Origin: Paragemmobacter straminiformis
GTDB taxonomy: Bacteria > Pseudomonadota > Alphaproteobacteria > Rhodobacterales > Rhodobacteraceae
Direction of reading: 5' to 3'
Assembly (NCBI RefSeq): GCF_014243445.1
Contig: NZ_JACLQD010000002.1
Span: 186,001-250,000, forward strand
DNA length: 64,000 nt
The notes beneath the pieces are model-generated. The model searched no databases and was not told where the DNA came from. It worked only from the letters and a program-made list of their open reading frames with translations. A program made the position numbers and the translations under genes. Positions 30,044 through 39,095 of this stretch are shown one piece after another (within the stretch, counting starts at the first letter, position 1; every line of letters starts with the position of its first letter).

Positions 30044-31642
30044 ATGAATCTTGATCCGAAACTTTCGCGCTTCGGCTCGGCCGTGCTTGTGGCCCTGCTG
30101 GCGACCTCGGCGCCGGCGGCGCTTTTTGCCGAAACGCCCGCCGATACGCTGGTGATTGCGGATGCCATCGACGACATCGTGTCGCTCGACCCGGGCGAAG
30201 CCTATGAATTCTCGGGCCTCGACGTGGTGAACAACACCTATGACGGGCTGATCGAGCTTGACCCGACCAAGGTGGGCGAGCTGGTGCCCGGTCTGGCGGA
30301 AAGCTGGGCGGTGGACGAGGCGGGCACCACATTCACCTTCAAGATGAAGTCGGGTGTCACCTTCAGCTCGGGCAATCCGGTGACGGCGGAAGATGCGGCA
30401 TTCTCGTTGCAGCGCGCGGTCAAGCTGAACAAGTCGCCGGCCTTCATTTTGAACCAGTTCGGCTGGACGGCCGAGAACGTGGACCAGATGGTCACGGCGA
30501 GCGGCGATACGGTGACGCTCAAGACCGACAAGGCCTATGCGCCGACCTTCCTTTACAACTGCCTCACCTCGGGTGTGGCGTCGATCGTCGACAAGGCCAC
30601 GGTCATGGCCAACGAGGTCGATGGCGACATGGGCAACGCCTGGTTGCACAACAACTCGGCAGGGACGGGGGCCTATATCCTCAAGTCGTTCAAGCCGAAC
30701 GAGGGCTATCTGCTCGAGGCGCGCGCGGGCTACTGGCGCGGCGATGCCAAGATCAAGAACGTCTTCATGCGCCATATCCCAGAAGCGGCGACCCAGCGGT
30801 TGCAGCTTGAAAAGGGTGATATCGACATCGCGCGCGAGCTGACGCCCGTGGATATCGAAGGCATGTCGGGCAATGCCGATGTGAAGGTGCAGCAGGATGT
30901 GGGCGGGCAGATCTTCTATCTGTCGTTCAACCAGAAGAACGAGGCCTACAAGAACGAGAAGCTGCTGGATGCGATGCGCTATGCCATCGACTATCAGGGC
31001 ATGGCCGACACCTTCCTGAAGGGCAACATGGTCGTGCATCAGGCCTATCTGCCCAAAGGATACCTCGGGGCGCTGGACGACACGCCCTACAGCCTCGACA
31101 TCGAAAAGGCCAAGGCGCTGATCGCGGAATCGGGCATCACGCCGCCCAAGGTGGTGATGGATGTGCGCAACTCGTCTGACCGGATGGAAATGGCGCAGTC
31201 GATCCAGAACACCTTTGGTCAGGCGGGGATCGAGGTCGAGCTGAACATCGGGGAAGGGGCAGAGCAGCTCAAGCGTTACCGTGCGCGCCAGCATGACGCG
31301 ACGCTGCAAAGCTGGGGGCCGGATTATCCGGACCCGCATACCAACGCCTCGGCCTTCTCGATGAACGCCGACAACTCGGACGATGCGCAGACCGGTGGCC
31401 TTGCATGGCGCAACGCCTATGATCCCGGCCCGCTGCATGCGATGACGGAAGCGGCGGTGATGGAGCGTGACGGGGCCAAGCGCGCGTCGATGTATGCCGA
31501 AATCCAGCAGAAGCATCGCGAGACCTCGCCCTTTATCGTGATGTTCCAGATCGGCTACCAGACGGGGATGCGGGCCAGCGTGTCCAACTTCTTCACCGGC
31601 GGGGCGACCGACTCGGCCGCCTATTGGCTGATCACCAAGTAA
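30044..31642 (+). CDS. Dipeptide/oligopeptide-type ABC substrate-binding protein
   Basis: A 532-residue periplasmic SBP_bac_5 protein. The signal peptide (about 1-30, core AVLVALLATSAPAALFA) is cleaved before ETPADTLV. Typical features are VNNTYDGLIELD, VPGLAESWAVDEAGTTFTFKMKSGVTFSSG, AMRYAIDYQGM and LQSWGPDYPDPHTNASAF. It opens a five-gene operon with two permeases and two ATPases. Related proteins bind peptides, opines, nickel or glutathione; the ligand here cannot be fixed. GGGGAG lies before the ATG. A hairpin follows its stop. Confidence 0.9.
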   Translation: MNLDPKLSRFGSAVLVALLATSAPAALFAETPADTLVIADAIDDIVSLDPGEAYEFSGLDVVNNTYDGLIELDPTKVGELVPGLAESWAVDEAGTTFTFKMKSGVTFSSGNPVTAEDAAFSLQRAVKLNKSPAFILNQFGWTAENVDQMVTASGDTVTLKTDKAYAPTFLYNCLTSGVASIVDKATVMANEVDGDMGNAWLHNNSAGTGAYILKSFKPNEGYLLEARAGYWRGDAKIKNVFMRHIPEAATQRLQLEKGDIDIARELTPVDIEGMSGNADVKVQQDVGGQIFYLSFNQKNEAYKNEKLLDAMRYAIDYQGMADTFLKGNMVVHQAYLPKGYLGALDDTPYSLDIEKAKALIAESGITPPKVVMDVRNSSDRMEMAQSIQNTFGQAGIEVELNIGEGAEQLKRYRARQHDATLQSWGPDYPDPHTNASAFSMNADNSDDAQTGGLAWRNAYDPGPLHAMTEAAVMERDGAKRASMYAEIQQKHRETSPFIVMFQIGYQTGMRASVSNFFTGGATDSAAYWLITK

Positions 31643-31655
31643 AGCGTGGGCCACC

Positions 31656-31677
31656 CCCCCCGGCACGGGCCGGGGGG
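31656..31677 (+). terminator. Intercistronic hairpin after the binding-protein gene
   Basis: CCCCCCGGC and GCCGGGGGG form a perfect 9-bp stem with loop ACGG, without a T tract. The 3' arm contains the GGGGGGAG that could act as ribosome site of the permease at 31691. It may stabilise the binding-protein mRNA and reduce permease synthesis. Confidence 0.55.
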
Positions 31678-31690
31678 AGCGGCTTGCCCG

Positions 31691-32737
31691 ATGGCAATGA
31701 ACACATCCCTTCTGAACGGTCGCCTGCGCATGGTGCTGGGCTTTGTCGTCTCGCTTGTCGTGACGATTTTCGGGCTTTTGCTCGTCACCTTCATCATCGG
31801 TCGCGTGGTGCCGATCGACCCGATCCTGTCCATCGTGGGCGAACGGGCGACGCAGGCCCAGATCGAGGCGGCACGAGTGGCGCTGGGGCTGGACAAGCCG
31901 CTGTGGCAGCAGTTTTTCATTTACGTTTTCAATGCGTTCCAAGGCGATCTTGGCATGTCGATCCGCACCGGAGAGCCGGTGATCGACGCCGTGACGCGGC
32001 ATTTCCCGGCCACGCTTGAACTTGCGACCATCGCCACGATCCTTGGTGTGATCGCGGGGGTTCCTGCGGGGGTTCTGGCCGCGACCCGCCCGGGCAGCAT
32101 GGCCGACCATGTGGTGCGGCTGGTGGGGCTTATGGGTTATTCCATGCCGGTGTTCTGGCTGGGGCTGATCGGGCTTTTGGTGTTTTACGGACAGCTTGGC
32201 TGGGTCGGCGGTCCGGGGCGGTTGGACGCCATGTATGACATGATGTATGATTTCGAGGTGCCGCAGCGGACGGGGATGATCCTGCTCGACACCGCCTTTG
32301 CCGGGCGTTGGGACATGTTCGCCAATGCGATTTCCCATATCATCCTGCCCGCGGGGCTGCTGGGCTATGTGTCGATGGCCTATATCAGCCGGATGACGCG
32401 GTCTTTCATGATGAACGAGCTGGGGCAGGAATATATCACCACCGCGCGCGTCAAGGGGATGCCCGAGCGGCGGGTGATCTGGGTCCATGCGATGCGCAAT
32501 GTGCTTGTGCCGCTGATTACGGTGGTGGCGCTGTCCTATGCCTATCTTCTGGAAGGGTCGGTCTTGACCGAGACGATTTTCGCCTGGCCCGGGCTTGGCA
32601 GCTATATCACCGATGCGCTGATGGTGGCCGATATGCCCGCCGTGCTGGGCGGGACGGTCGTGGTGGGTGTGGCCTTTGTCGCGCTGAACATGGTGTCGGA
32701 CCTTCTTTACCGCCTTGTCGATCCGAGGGCGCGGTAA
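31691..32737 (+). CDS. Peptide-type ABC permease (DppB-like)
   Basis: A 348-residue permease with about six membrane helices. The EAA loop reads YITTARVKGMPERRVIWVHAMRN; the N-terminal helix and the PIDPILSIVGERAT loop are typical of DppB/OppB. An alternative start is the ATG at 31697. Its TAA overlaps the next ATG (TAATG). Partner of the following DppC-like permease. Confidence 0.9.
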   Translation: MAMNTSLLNGRLRMVLGFVVSLVVTIFGLLLVTFIIGRVVPIDPILSIVGERATQAQIEAARVALGLDKPLWQQFFIYVFNAFQGDLGMSIRTGEPVIDAVTRHFPATLELATIATILGVIAGVPAGVLAATRPGSMADHVVRLVGLMGYSMPVFWLGLIGLLVFYGQLGWVGGPGRLDAMYDMMYDFEVPQRTGMILLDTAFAGRWDMFANAISHIILPAGLLGYVSMAYISRMTRSFMMNELGQEYITTARVKGMPERRVIWVHAMRNVLVPLITVVALSYAYLLEGSVLTETIFAWPGLGSYITDALMVADMPAVLGGTVVVGVAFVALNMVSDLLYRLVDPRAR

Positions 32738-33657
32738 TGGGGGGCGCGGTGATGGCGGGGGTGATGGCATGGCTGCGCGAGCAGAACCCGACAAGCCGCG
32801 CGCAGGCGCGGGCGGGGCAATGGTTCCTTGGCTGGCTGCGGCTGAAGCGCAATCCGCTGGCGATGGTGGGGCTGGCGATCATCGTTGTCTTGCTGGTGGT
32901 TGCCGCCTTTGCGCCGCAGCTTGCGCCGCATGATCCCATTGCGCAGAACCTGCGCGAGCGGTTGTTGCCGCCGCTGACGGACGGGCATCTGCTTGGCACC
33001 GACGATTTCGGGCGGGATATCCTGACGCGCATCCTTTATGGCGCGCGGATCACGCTTTACATCGTGGCCCTTGTGACGGTGACGGCGCCTGTGGTGGGCC
33101 TGATGATCGGCACCGTGGCCGGATATTTCGGCGGCTGGGTGGACGAGGTGTTGATGCGGACGACCGACATCTTCCTTGCCTTTCCGCGGCTTATCCTTGC
33201 GCTGGCGCTGGTTGCCGTGCTTGGCCCCGGCATCGAGAATGCCGTGCTGGCCATCGCCCTGACCGCTTGGCCGCCCTATGCCCGCGTGGCGCGGGCCGAG
33301 ACGCTGACGGTCAGGAATTCCGACTATATCGCTGCCGTGCGCCTGCAAGGGGCGGGGGCGGCGCGGATCATCTGGGGCCATGTGGTGCCGATGTGCCTGC
33401 CGAGCGTGATCATCCGCGTGACGCTGGACATGGCGGGTGTGATCCTGACGGCGGCGGGGCTTGGTTTTCTGGGCCTTGGCGCGCAGCCGCCGCTTTCGGA
33501 ATGGGGGCTGATGATCAGCGCGGGGCGGAAATACCTGTTCGAGCAGTGGTGGGTTGCGACCATGCCGGGGCTGGCGATCTTTATCGTGGCGCTGGGGTTC
33601 AACCTGCTGGGCGACGGGTTGCGCGATGTGCTGGACCCGCGGAGTGCAGGGAAATGA
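32737..33657 (+). CDS. Peptide-type ABC permease (DppC-like)
   Basis: A 306-residue permease. After a cytoplasmic start and the first helix (AMVGLAIIVVLLVVAAFAPQLAP) come the DppC marks HLLGTDDFGRDILTRILYGAR and the EAA loop YIAAVRLQGAGAARIIWGHVVP. It begins in a TAATG overlap and ends in ATGA with the first ATPase. It should pair with the DppB-like protein in the channel. Confidence 0.9.
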   Translation: MGGAVMAGVMAWLREQNPTSRAQARAGQWFLGWLRLKRNPLAMVGLAIIVVLLVVAAFAPQLAPHDPIAQNLRERLLPPLTDGHLLGTDDFGRDILTRILYGARITLYIVALVTVTAPVVGLMIGTVAGYFGGWVDEVLMRTTDIFLAFPRLILALALVAVLGPGIENAVLAIALTAWPPYARVARAETLTVRNSDYIAAVRLQGAGAARIIWGHVVPMCLPSVIIRVTLDMAGVILTAAGLGFLGLGAQPPLSEWGLMISAGRKYLFEQWWVATMPGLAIFIVALGFNLLGDGLRDVLDPRSAGK

Positions 33658-34487
33658 CGCTTCTGTCGGTGAAAGACCTGCGCGTGACATTCGACACCGA
33701 GGCGGGCGTGGTCGAGGCGGTGCGGGGCGTGAGCTTTAGCCTTGGGCGGGAACGGCTTGGAATCGTTGGGGAAAGCGGTTCCGGCAAGACCATGACGGGG
33801 CGGTCGGTGCTGCGGTTGATCCGGCCTCCGGGGCGGATCGACGCCGCCGAGATGGTGTTTGACGGGCAAGACCTGATGAAGGCGAGCGAGCGCGAGATGC
33901 GCGCCCTGCGCGGGCAGCGGATCGCGATGGTGATGCAGGACCCGAAATACAGCCTGAACCCCGTGATGCAGGTGGGGGCGCAGTTGATGGAAGGCCTGCG
34001 CCAGCGCGACCGTCTGGGCGGGGCCGAGGCGAAGAAAAAGGCCATCGCCGCGCTGGAGGCCGTGCAGATCCGCGACCCCGAGCGGGTGATGGCGGCCTAT
34101 CCGCATGAACTTTCGGGCGGGATGGGGCAGCGGGTGATGATCGCCATGATGCTGATCCCCAATCCCGACCTGCTGATCGCGGACGAGCCGACGAGCGCGC
34201 TTGATGTGACGGTGCAGGCCGAGGTTCTGTCGATCCTTGACGGGCTGGTGCGCGACCGGGGGATGGGGCTGATCTTCATCAGCCACGATCTGCGGCTGGT
34301 GGCGCGGTTCTGCGACCGTGTGCTGGTGATGTACAAGGGCAAGATCGTCGAGGAACTGGCGGCGCGTGACCTCTTGGCGGCGAAACATCCCTATACGCAG
34401 GGGCTTCTCAACTGTCTGCCACGGATCGGGGGCGACCGTGGCCCCTTGCCGGGGCTTGACCGCACGGCGGATTGGGCGCGGGCATGA
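33654..34487 (+). CDS. Peptide-type ABC ATPase (DppD-like)
   Basis: A 277-residue ATPase with Walker A GESGSGKTMTG, signature LSGGMGQRVMIAMM, Walker B LLIADEPTSALD and switch His in FISHDLR. The C-terminus is short: the usual oligopeptide C-terminal extension with its cysteines is absent, and the chain ends after RIGGDRGPLPGLD. It overlaps the next ATPase by four bases. Confidence 0.92.
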   Translation: MTLLSVKDLRVTFDTEAGVVEAVRGVSFSLGRERLGIVGESGSGKTMTGRSVLRLIRPPGRIDAAEMVFDGQDLMKASEREMRALRGQRIAMVMQDPKYSLNPVMQVGAQLMEGLRQRDRLGGAEAKKKAIAALEAVQIRDPERVMAAYPHELSGGMGQRVMIAMMLIPNPDLLIADEPTSALDVTVQAEVLSILDGLVRDRGMGLIFISHDLRLVARFCDRVLVMYKGKIVEELAARDLLAAKHPYTQGLLNCLPRIGGDRGPLPGLDRTADWARA

Positions 34488-35233
34488 TCGGGGTTCGGGG
34501 TCTTTCGGTCACGTTCCAGAGCAAGGGCCGCGAGGTGCGGGCGGTCGAGGATGTGAGCCTTTCGGTTGCCAAGGGCGAAAGCTTCGGGCTGGTTGGGGAA
34601 AGCGGGTCGGGGAAATCGACGATCCTGCGGGCGATCTGCGGCTTGGCGCCGGTCACGGCGGGCGAGATCGAGATCGGCGGCGCGCCTGTGCCGACCCCGC
34701 GCGGCAAGGGCTTTGCCGAACGGGTGCAGATGGTGTTTCAGGACCCCTACGCCAGTTTGCACCCGCGCCACACGATCGACCGGACCCTGTCGGAGCCTTT
34801 GGCGATTCACGCTGTGGGCGATACCGACCAGCGCGTGATGCAGGCGCTGGCGGATGTGGGGCTACCGACCTCGTTCCGGTTCCGCTATCCGCACCAGTTG
34901 TCGGGCGGGCAACGGCAGCGGGTGGCGATTGCGCGTGCCCTGATGTTGCAGCCGCAGGTCCTGCTGCTGGACGAGCCGACAAGCGCGCTGGATGCCAGCG
35001 TGCAGGCCGAGACGCTGAACCTTTTGTCACGCTTGCGCGACGAGCGGGGGCTGACCTTTCTGATGGTGTCCCATGACCTCGCCGTGATCGACCATATGTG
35101 CGACCGCGTTCTGGTCATGCAGCATGGCCGCGCGGTCGAGGAGATGAGCCGCGCCGATCTGGCGGCGGCGCGGATGAAGACCGATTACGCCCGCAGCCTG
35201 TTTGAGGCCAGCGCCGACCGGATGCTGGGGTAG
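34484..35233 (+). CDS. Peptide-type ABC ATPase (DppF-like)
   Basis: A 249-residue ATPase with Walker A GESGSGKSTILR, signature LSGGQRQRVAIARAL, Walker B LLLDEPTSALDASV and MVSHDLAV. The start at 34484 sits in an ATGA overlap; an ATG 12 bases upstream is less likely. Shorter than E. coli DppF (334 residues), without the C-terminal extension. It should form a heterodimer with the previous ATPase. A hairpin at 35235-35255 closes the operon. Confidence 0.92.
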   Translation: MIGVRGLSVTFQSKGREVRAVEDVSLSVAKGESFGLVGESGSGKSTILRAICGLAPVTAGEIEIGGAPVPTPRGKGFAERVQMVFQDPYASLHPRHTIDRTLSEPLAIHAVGDTDQRVMQALADVGLPTSFRFRYPHQLSGGQRQRVAIARALMLQPQVLLLDEPTSALDASVQAETLNLLSRLRDERGLTFLMVSHDLAVIDHMCDRVLVMQHGRAVEEMSRADLAAARMKTDYARSLFEASADRMLG

Positions 35234-35234
35234 C

Positions 35235-35255
35235 GCCCTCTGTGCCACAGGGGGC
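35235..35255 (+). terminator. Hairpin after the peptide importer operon
   Basis: GCCCTCTG and CAGGGGGC form an eight-pair stem (one G-T pair) with loop TGCCA, one base after the last stop. There is no T tract, so termination strength is uncertain. Confidence 0.5.
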
Positions 35256-35398
35256 GGGGCGCCTGCCGCGCAAAGGGATTGCGGGTTTGACCCGAAGGGC
35301 CGGGTCGCGCTAGCCTTTTGGCAACAGCCCCGCGAGAGGGCGCGGGGCAGGGGTATGGATTTGCGCGTGGGCTTGGCCTTGGTTGCGGCGTTCCGATC

Positions 35399-37480
35399 AT
35401 GACGGATGCGGAAGAGATCGTCGCGGTGAAGCCGTCGCGGGCGCAGCGGCCCGATCCGGTTGCGACTGCGGCCGAGGCTGCGGGCAAGGACAGCTTCTTT
35501 CTGCGCGGCGGGTTGGTTGACGCGTGGTTCGAGCGGCGGTCGGATGTGCTTGTGGTCAGTTTCGACAACCTCGCCTCGGTCGGGGAATACGAGCCGGCCC
35601 AGCCCTGGCTTTACGCGCGGGCGGAAAAGGCGGGCGTTTCTTTGCTGGGGCTGATGGCAAGCCGCAAGGACTGGTATCGCAACGCGGATACGGCGGCGCT
35701 TATCTGCGCCTTGCGCGATGCGGGGCTGTTCGCGCGGTTCCGGCGTGTGGTCTTTGTCGGCGCTTCGATGGGCGGTTTTGCGGCCTGTGCCTATGCGCGG
35801 CTGGTGCCGGATGCGGCGGTGCTGGCTTTCAGCCCGCAAAGCACGCTGGATCGCAAGCGCGCACCCTTCGAGAAGCGCTACCGCTACGGCGCGAAGAAAT
35901 GGGACTGGACGGGCGATTTCTCGGATGCGGCGGGGGTGGCCGACGGGCGCGAGATCACGCTGGTCTACGACCCCAAGGTGCCCGAGGACCGCGCCCATGC
36001 GATGCGGCTGGACGGGGCAGGGGTAAGGCATCTGCCGGTGCCGCGCACGGGGCATCGGGCGATCCGCTCGCTCAAGTCGCTTGGCGTTCTGGACGGGCTG
36101 GTCGAGGGGACGATGCGCGGCGATTTCGATGCGGTCGCGTTCTGGCGCGGGTTCAGGGCGCGGCGGGGCGACGTGGGCTGGCAGCGCGCGATTTGCGCCG
36201 AGGCGGTCGAACGCGGGCACCAGCCGCTGTTGCGGCGGGCGGTGGCGGCGATGGTCCGCGCCTATCCCGATCTGGGCTTTCCGCGCCGCGAGGCGAAGCG
36301 ACTGGCCGGTGCGGTGCCGATGCAGCACCTGCCGCCGAAGCTGGTCCATGTGACGGCGGGCAACCCGCAGGCGCCGTTCAGCGGCGCGATCGAAGAGATC
36401 TCGCGCGCGCTGGTGGTGCCCGAGCGCGCGCATGACCGGAGCCTTGCCTCGGGCGTGCTTTACGCGGGGGGGCGTTATGCGCCCCTGTCGCAGGCGTGGA
36501 TCCGTGCCCGCAAGCCCACGCCCGAACCTGTGCTTTCCGCCGACGAGCCGGTGGTCGACCTTGCGGGGCGGCATCTGTTCGCGGGGCATTTCCGCGGGCA
36601 TTTCGGGCATTTCATGGTGGAATCCACGGCGCGGCTTTGGGCGCTGGACCATCTGGATGGCAAGATCGACAGCATCCTTTACCTGCCCTATCGCGGGGCC
36701 ACGGGGGCGAACCTGCGGGCGATGGACGGGATGGATGCGTTCTTCCGCCTGCTCGGGGTCGAGGTGCCGGTGGTCGCGCATCCGACCGCGCTGCGGGTCG
36801 AGCGGCTGGTCCTGCCGGAACTGGGGTTCGGCTGGAACGAGCGCTATGCCGGATCGCCCGCCTATCGCGCGTTCATGCAGGGGCGTCTGCGCGGGGCGGT
36901 GCGGGCCGAAGGGGGCGAGCGGCTTTACATCTCGCGCGCGCGGCTGAACGCACAGCGCGGCGGGATTCTGGGTGAGACGGTGATCGAAGAGAACCTTGCC
37001 CGCGCCGGATACGAGGTGTTCCACCCCGAAAAGCACAGCCTCGAGGTGCAGATCGCGCGCTATCGGGCGGCGCGCAGGATCGTGGCGCTGGACGGGTCGG
37101 CGCTGCATCTGGCGGCTTATGTGGCCGAACCGGGGACCGAGGTTGCGATGGTCCTGCGCCGGTCACGGGCGAATGCGGCGGATTACATCCTGCAATTCCG
37201 GTCTTTTTGCGGGGTCGATCCGCAGGTGATCGACGTGATCCGGCATGACTGGATCGGCGCGGACGCCTCGCGCGTGGATTTCCGTTCGGTCGGGGAAATC
37301 GACTTTGACGCGCTGTTCAGGGCGTTGAAGGCCAAAGGTTTCCTGCCCAAGAGTTTCCGCCCCGACACGCCCGATGCCGCCACCGTGGCCGAGATGCTGG
37401 CCCGCTTTCAAGAGAAGCGCGGCGCGATGCGGACGCTGGGGGCGGGAGAGTTGCATCTCGACGCCGAGGAGGGCGCATGA
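35399..37480 (+). CDS. Serine-hydrolase-like domain fused to GT61-like glycosyltransferase
   Basis: A 693-residue, two-domain protein. Residues about 35-240 look like an alpha/beta-hydrolase fold: the nucleophile elbow VFVGASMGGFAACAY gives Ser123, Asp191 follows a strand (ITLVYDPKV), and His219 (PRTGHRAI) completes a plausible triad. Residues about 385-690 match the GT61/DUF563 family: GHFRGHFGHFMVESTARLW, LYISRARLN, YEVFHPEKHSLEVQIARY and IVALDGSALHLAAY. The start at 35399 is the first ATG in frame with family-like sequence. The stop overlaps the next gene. A combined deacylase/esterase and sugar transferase acting on one glycan is inference. Confidence 0.78.
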   Translation: MTDAEEIVAVKPSRAQRPDPVATAAEAAGKDSFFLRGGLVDAWFERRSDVLVVSFDNLASVGEYEPAQPWLYARAEKAGVSLLGLMASRKDWYRNADTAALICALRDAGLFARFRRVVFVGASMGGFAACAYARLVPDAAVLAFSPQSTLDRKRAPFEKRYRYGAKKWDWTGDFSDAAGVADGREITLVYDPKVPEDRAHAMRLDGAGVRHLPVPRTGHRAIRSLKSLGVLDGLVEGTMRGDFDAVAFWRGFRARRGDVGWQRAICAEAVERGHQPLLRRAVAAMVRAYPDLGFPRREAKRLAGAVPMQHLPPKLVHVTAGNPQAPFSGAIEEISRALVVPERAHDRSLASGVLYAGGRYAPLSQAWIRARKPTPEPVLSADEPVVDLAGRHLFAGHFRGHFGHFMVESTARLWALDHLDGKIDSILYLPYRGATGANLRAMDGMDAFFRLLGVEVPVVAHPTALRVERLVLPELGFGWNERYAGSPAYRAFMQGRLRGAVRAEGGERLYISRARLNAQRGGILGETVIEENLARAGYEVFHPEKHSLEVQIARYRAARRIVALDGSALHLAAYVAEPGTEVAMVLRRSRANAADYILQFRSFCGVDPQVIDVIRHDWIGADASRVDFRSVGEIDFDALFRALKAKGFLPKSFRPDTPDAATVAEMLARFQEKRGAMRTLGAGELHLDAEEGA

Positions 37481-38367
37481 GCAAACCCCGCCTGACGATG
37501 TTCTTTATCGTGGAGCCGCCGAAATACCAGCTGATGGCCTGTCATCTGGCGGCCTCGATCCGTGCCAACTTTGGAGACAGCGTGGCGATGGTGGGCTATT
37601 GCCCCGCGCATCGGATGGCCGAGCTTTCCCCCGATGCCGTTTCGGTTCTGGGCCGGATGGGCTGCGAGCTGCGTCCGATGCAGACCGAAGGGCGCTTCGA
37701 TCCGCCCTATCCGCACGGCAACAAGATGCTGGCGGCGCTCGAGCGGCGCGAGACGGAGTATTCCTGCTTCCTTGACAGTGACATCCTGTTCCTGCGCCCC
37801 AATTCGGTCGAGAACCTGATTTCGGCCGGAAAGGTGAGCCTGACGCCCGCCGCGTCGATGGGATGGGCGGGGCAGGATATCTGGCCCGTGATCTATGCCG
37901 CAGCAGGGCTCGGGATGCCCGCCGAACGCATCCGCCTGATGAACCAGCGCAAGGGGGCGGACCGGATGCCCTATTTCAGCAGCGGGTTGTTCTGCTTTCC
38001 CGAAAACCATGTCGACGCGCGGGGGATGCGCTTTGCCGAGGTGTGGATGGAGGTGGCGGCGGCGATTGACGCCGCGCCGGATGTTCCGGCCAAACGCCCC
38101 TACCTCGACCAGATGACGCTGCCTTTGGCGATCCGCAAGGCGGGGCTGGACTGGAACATCCTGCCCAAGGAGCAGCACTGGATTCTGGGCGGGATGAAGC
38201 GGGGCCAGCCCTTGCCCAAGGACCGCGAGATTTTCACCGTGCATTACCGGAACTGGGACATCGTCAAGGAATACGGGCTGTCGCGGCAGGCCAAGGACAT
38301 GCTTCAGGCCCATGCCGGTGTGCGGCGGATGGCGCAGATCGGCAAAGGGGCCGAGGCGGCGGAGTGA
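37477..38367 (+). CDS. Putative glycosyltransferase (GT-A type, DxD)
   Basis: A 296-residue soluble protein. It begins MSKPRLTMFFIVEPPKYQLMA and has a probable metal site in SCFLDSDILFLRP (Asp-Ser-Asp), as in nucleotide-diphospho-sugar transferases. Later segments YFSSGLFCFPENH and HYRNWDIVKEY fit acceptor-side loops. It overlaps the GT61-like fusion by four bases, so they are probably made together. The family assignment is by fold features, not by a named match. Confidence 0.68.
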   Translation: MSKPRLTMFFIVEPPKYQLMACHLAASIRANFGDSVAMVGYCPAHRMAELSPDAVSVLGRMGCELRPMQTEGRFDPPYPHGNKMLAALERRETEYSCFLDSDILFLRPNSVENLISAGKVSLTPAASMGWAGQDIWPVIYAAAGLGMPAERIRLMNQRKGADRMPYFSSGLFCFPENHVDARGMRFAEVWMEVAAAIDAAPDVPAKRPYLDQMTLPLAIRKAGLDWNILPKEQHWILGGMKRGQPLPKDREIFTVHYRNWDIVKEYGLSRQAKDMLQAHAGVRRMAQIGKGAEAAE

Positions 38368-38382
38368 TCGGGTCCGGTCGGG

Positions 38383-39093
38383 TCAGATCCAGTCGAGGCT
38401 GACGCGGTTCGGATCGTATTTCGCGGCGAAGCCTTGGCGCAGGGCGCGGAAGCGCGGGCGCAGGTCGCGGAATTTGCGTTCATGCGTTTCGGCGACCAGC
38501 ACGCGGATACGGTCGAAGAAGCCGCCCGCGTCCAGCGCCTCGAGAATGTCGAGTTCGGCGCCTTCGATATCCATTTTGACAAAGGCGATTTCGGGCCGTT
38601 CGGCCAGACGTTCCGTGAGGTAGGCCGGAAAATCGACCAGCGGCACGTCGACCGCGTTTTCCGCGTCGATCTGGCGGCCGCCGTCGAGGATGGTGGATTT
38701 GACCGAAGCGCCGAGCGGATTGTCCCCGAAGTTCTGCGCCCGCATCAGGCGGACGGTGCCGGACCCGATACCCACGGCGGCGTTGACCAGCGTGACATTG
38801 GGGGTGTCGGCAAAGCGTTCGGTCAGCTTGGCAAAGGCCCAAGGGTCGGGCTCGAAGGCCACGACATCGGCGCCCGTGCGGGCGAGGATATCGGTGACGA
38901 CCCCCATGTTCGCGCCAAGGTCGAGCGCAAGATCCCCCTTGCGCAGCATGGCGGCGACGCCTGACAGGTAGCCTTCGGCATGGGCCTTGCGCAGGTTGCG
39001 CTTCTGGCGGCGGATCAGCGCCTCGGCGCGGAGTTCGGCCTTGGATTTCGGGGTTTCGGTATCGTCCGACGGGTCACTGTCACCGGCGTCCAC
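38383..39093 (-). CDS. FkbM-family methyltransferase
   Basis: A 236-residue SAM-dependent methyltransferase. Motif I is LALDLGANMGVVTDILA, followed by the acidic VVAFEPDPWAF; the FkbM hallmark FVKMDIEGAELDILEAL is present. The GTG at 39093 is chosen because GGAGG stands seven bases before it and it follows the upstream stop by two bases; no ATG fits. FkbM enzymes O-methylate sugars or polyketides. Here the substrate is probably a glycan, given the neighbours. It is convergent with the putative glycosyltransferase. Confidence 0.85.
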   Translation of the reverse strand: MDAGDSDPSDDTETPKSKAELRAEALIRRQKRNLRKAHAEGYLSGVAAMLRKGDLALDLGANMGVVTDILARTGADVVAFEPDPWAFAKLTERFADTPNVTLVNAAVGIGSGTVRLMRAQNFGDNPLGASVKSTILDGGRQIDAENAVDVPLVDFPAYLTERLAERPEIAFVKMDIEGAELDILEALDAGGFFDRIRVLVAETHERKFRDLRPRFRALRQGFAAKYDPNRVSLDWI

Positions 39094-39095
39094 GC

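Noticed and set aside
29676-30047. Short open frames in the divergent promoter region
   Set aside because: No ribosome site, unusual codon use, no family sequence; the region is better explained as regulatory.
30038-32794. Long minus-strand frame (918 codons) opposite the peptide importer genes
   Set aside because: Composition is that of an antisense shadow; no family sequence, and the plus-strand genes are certain.
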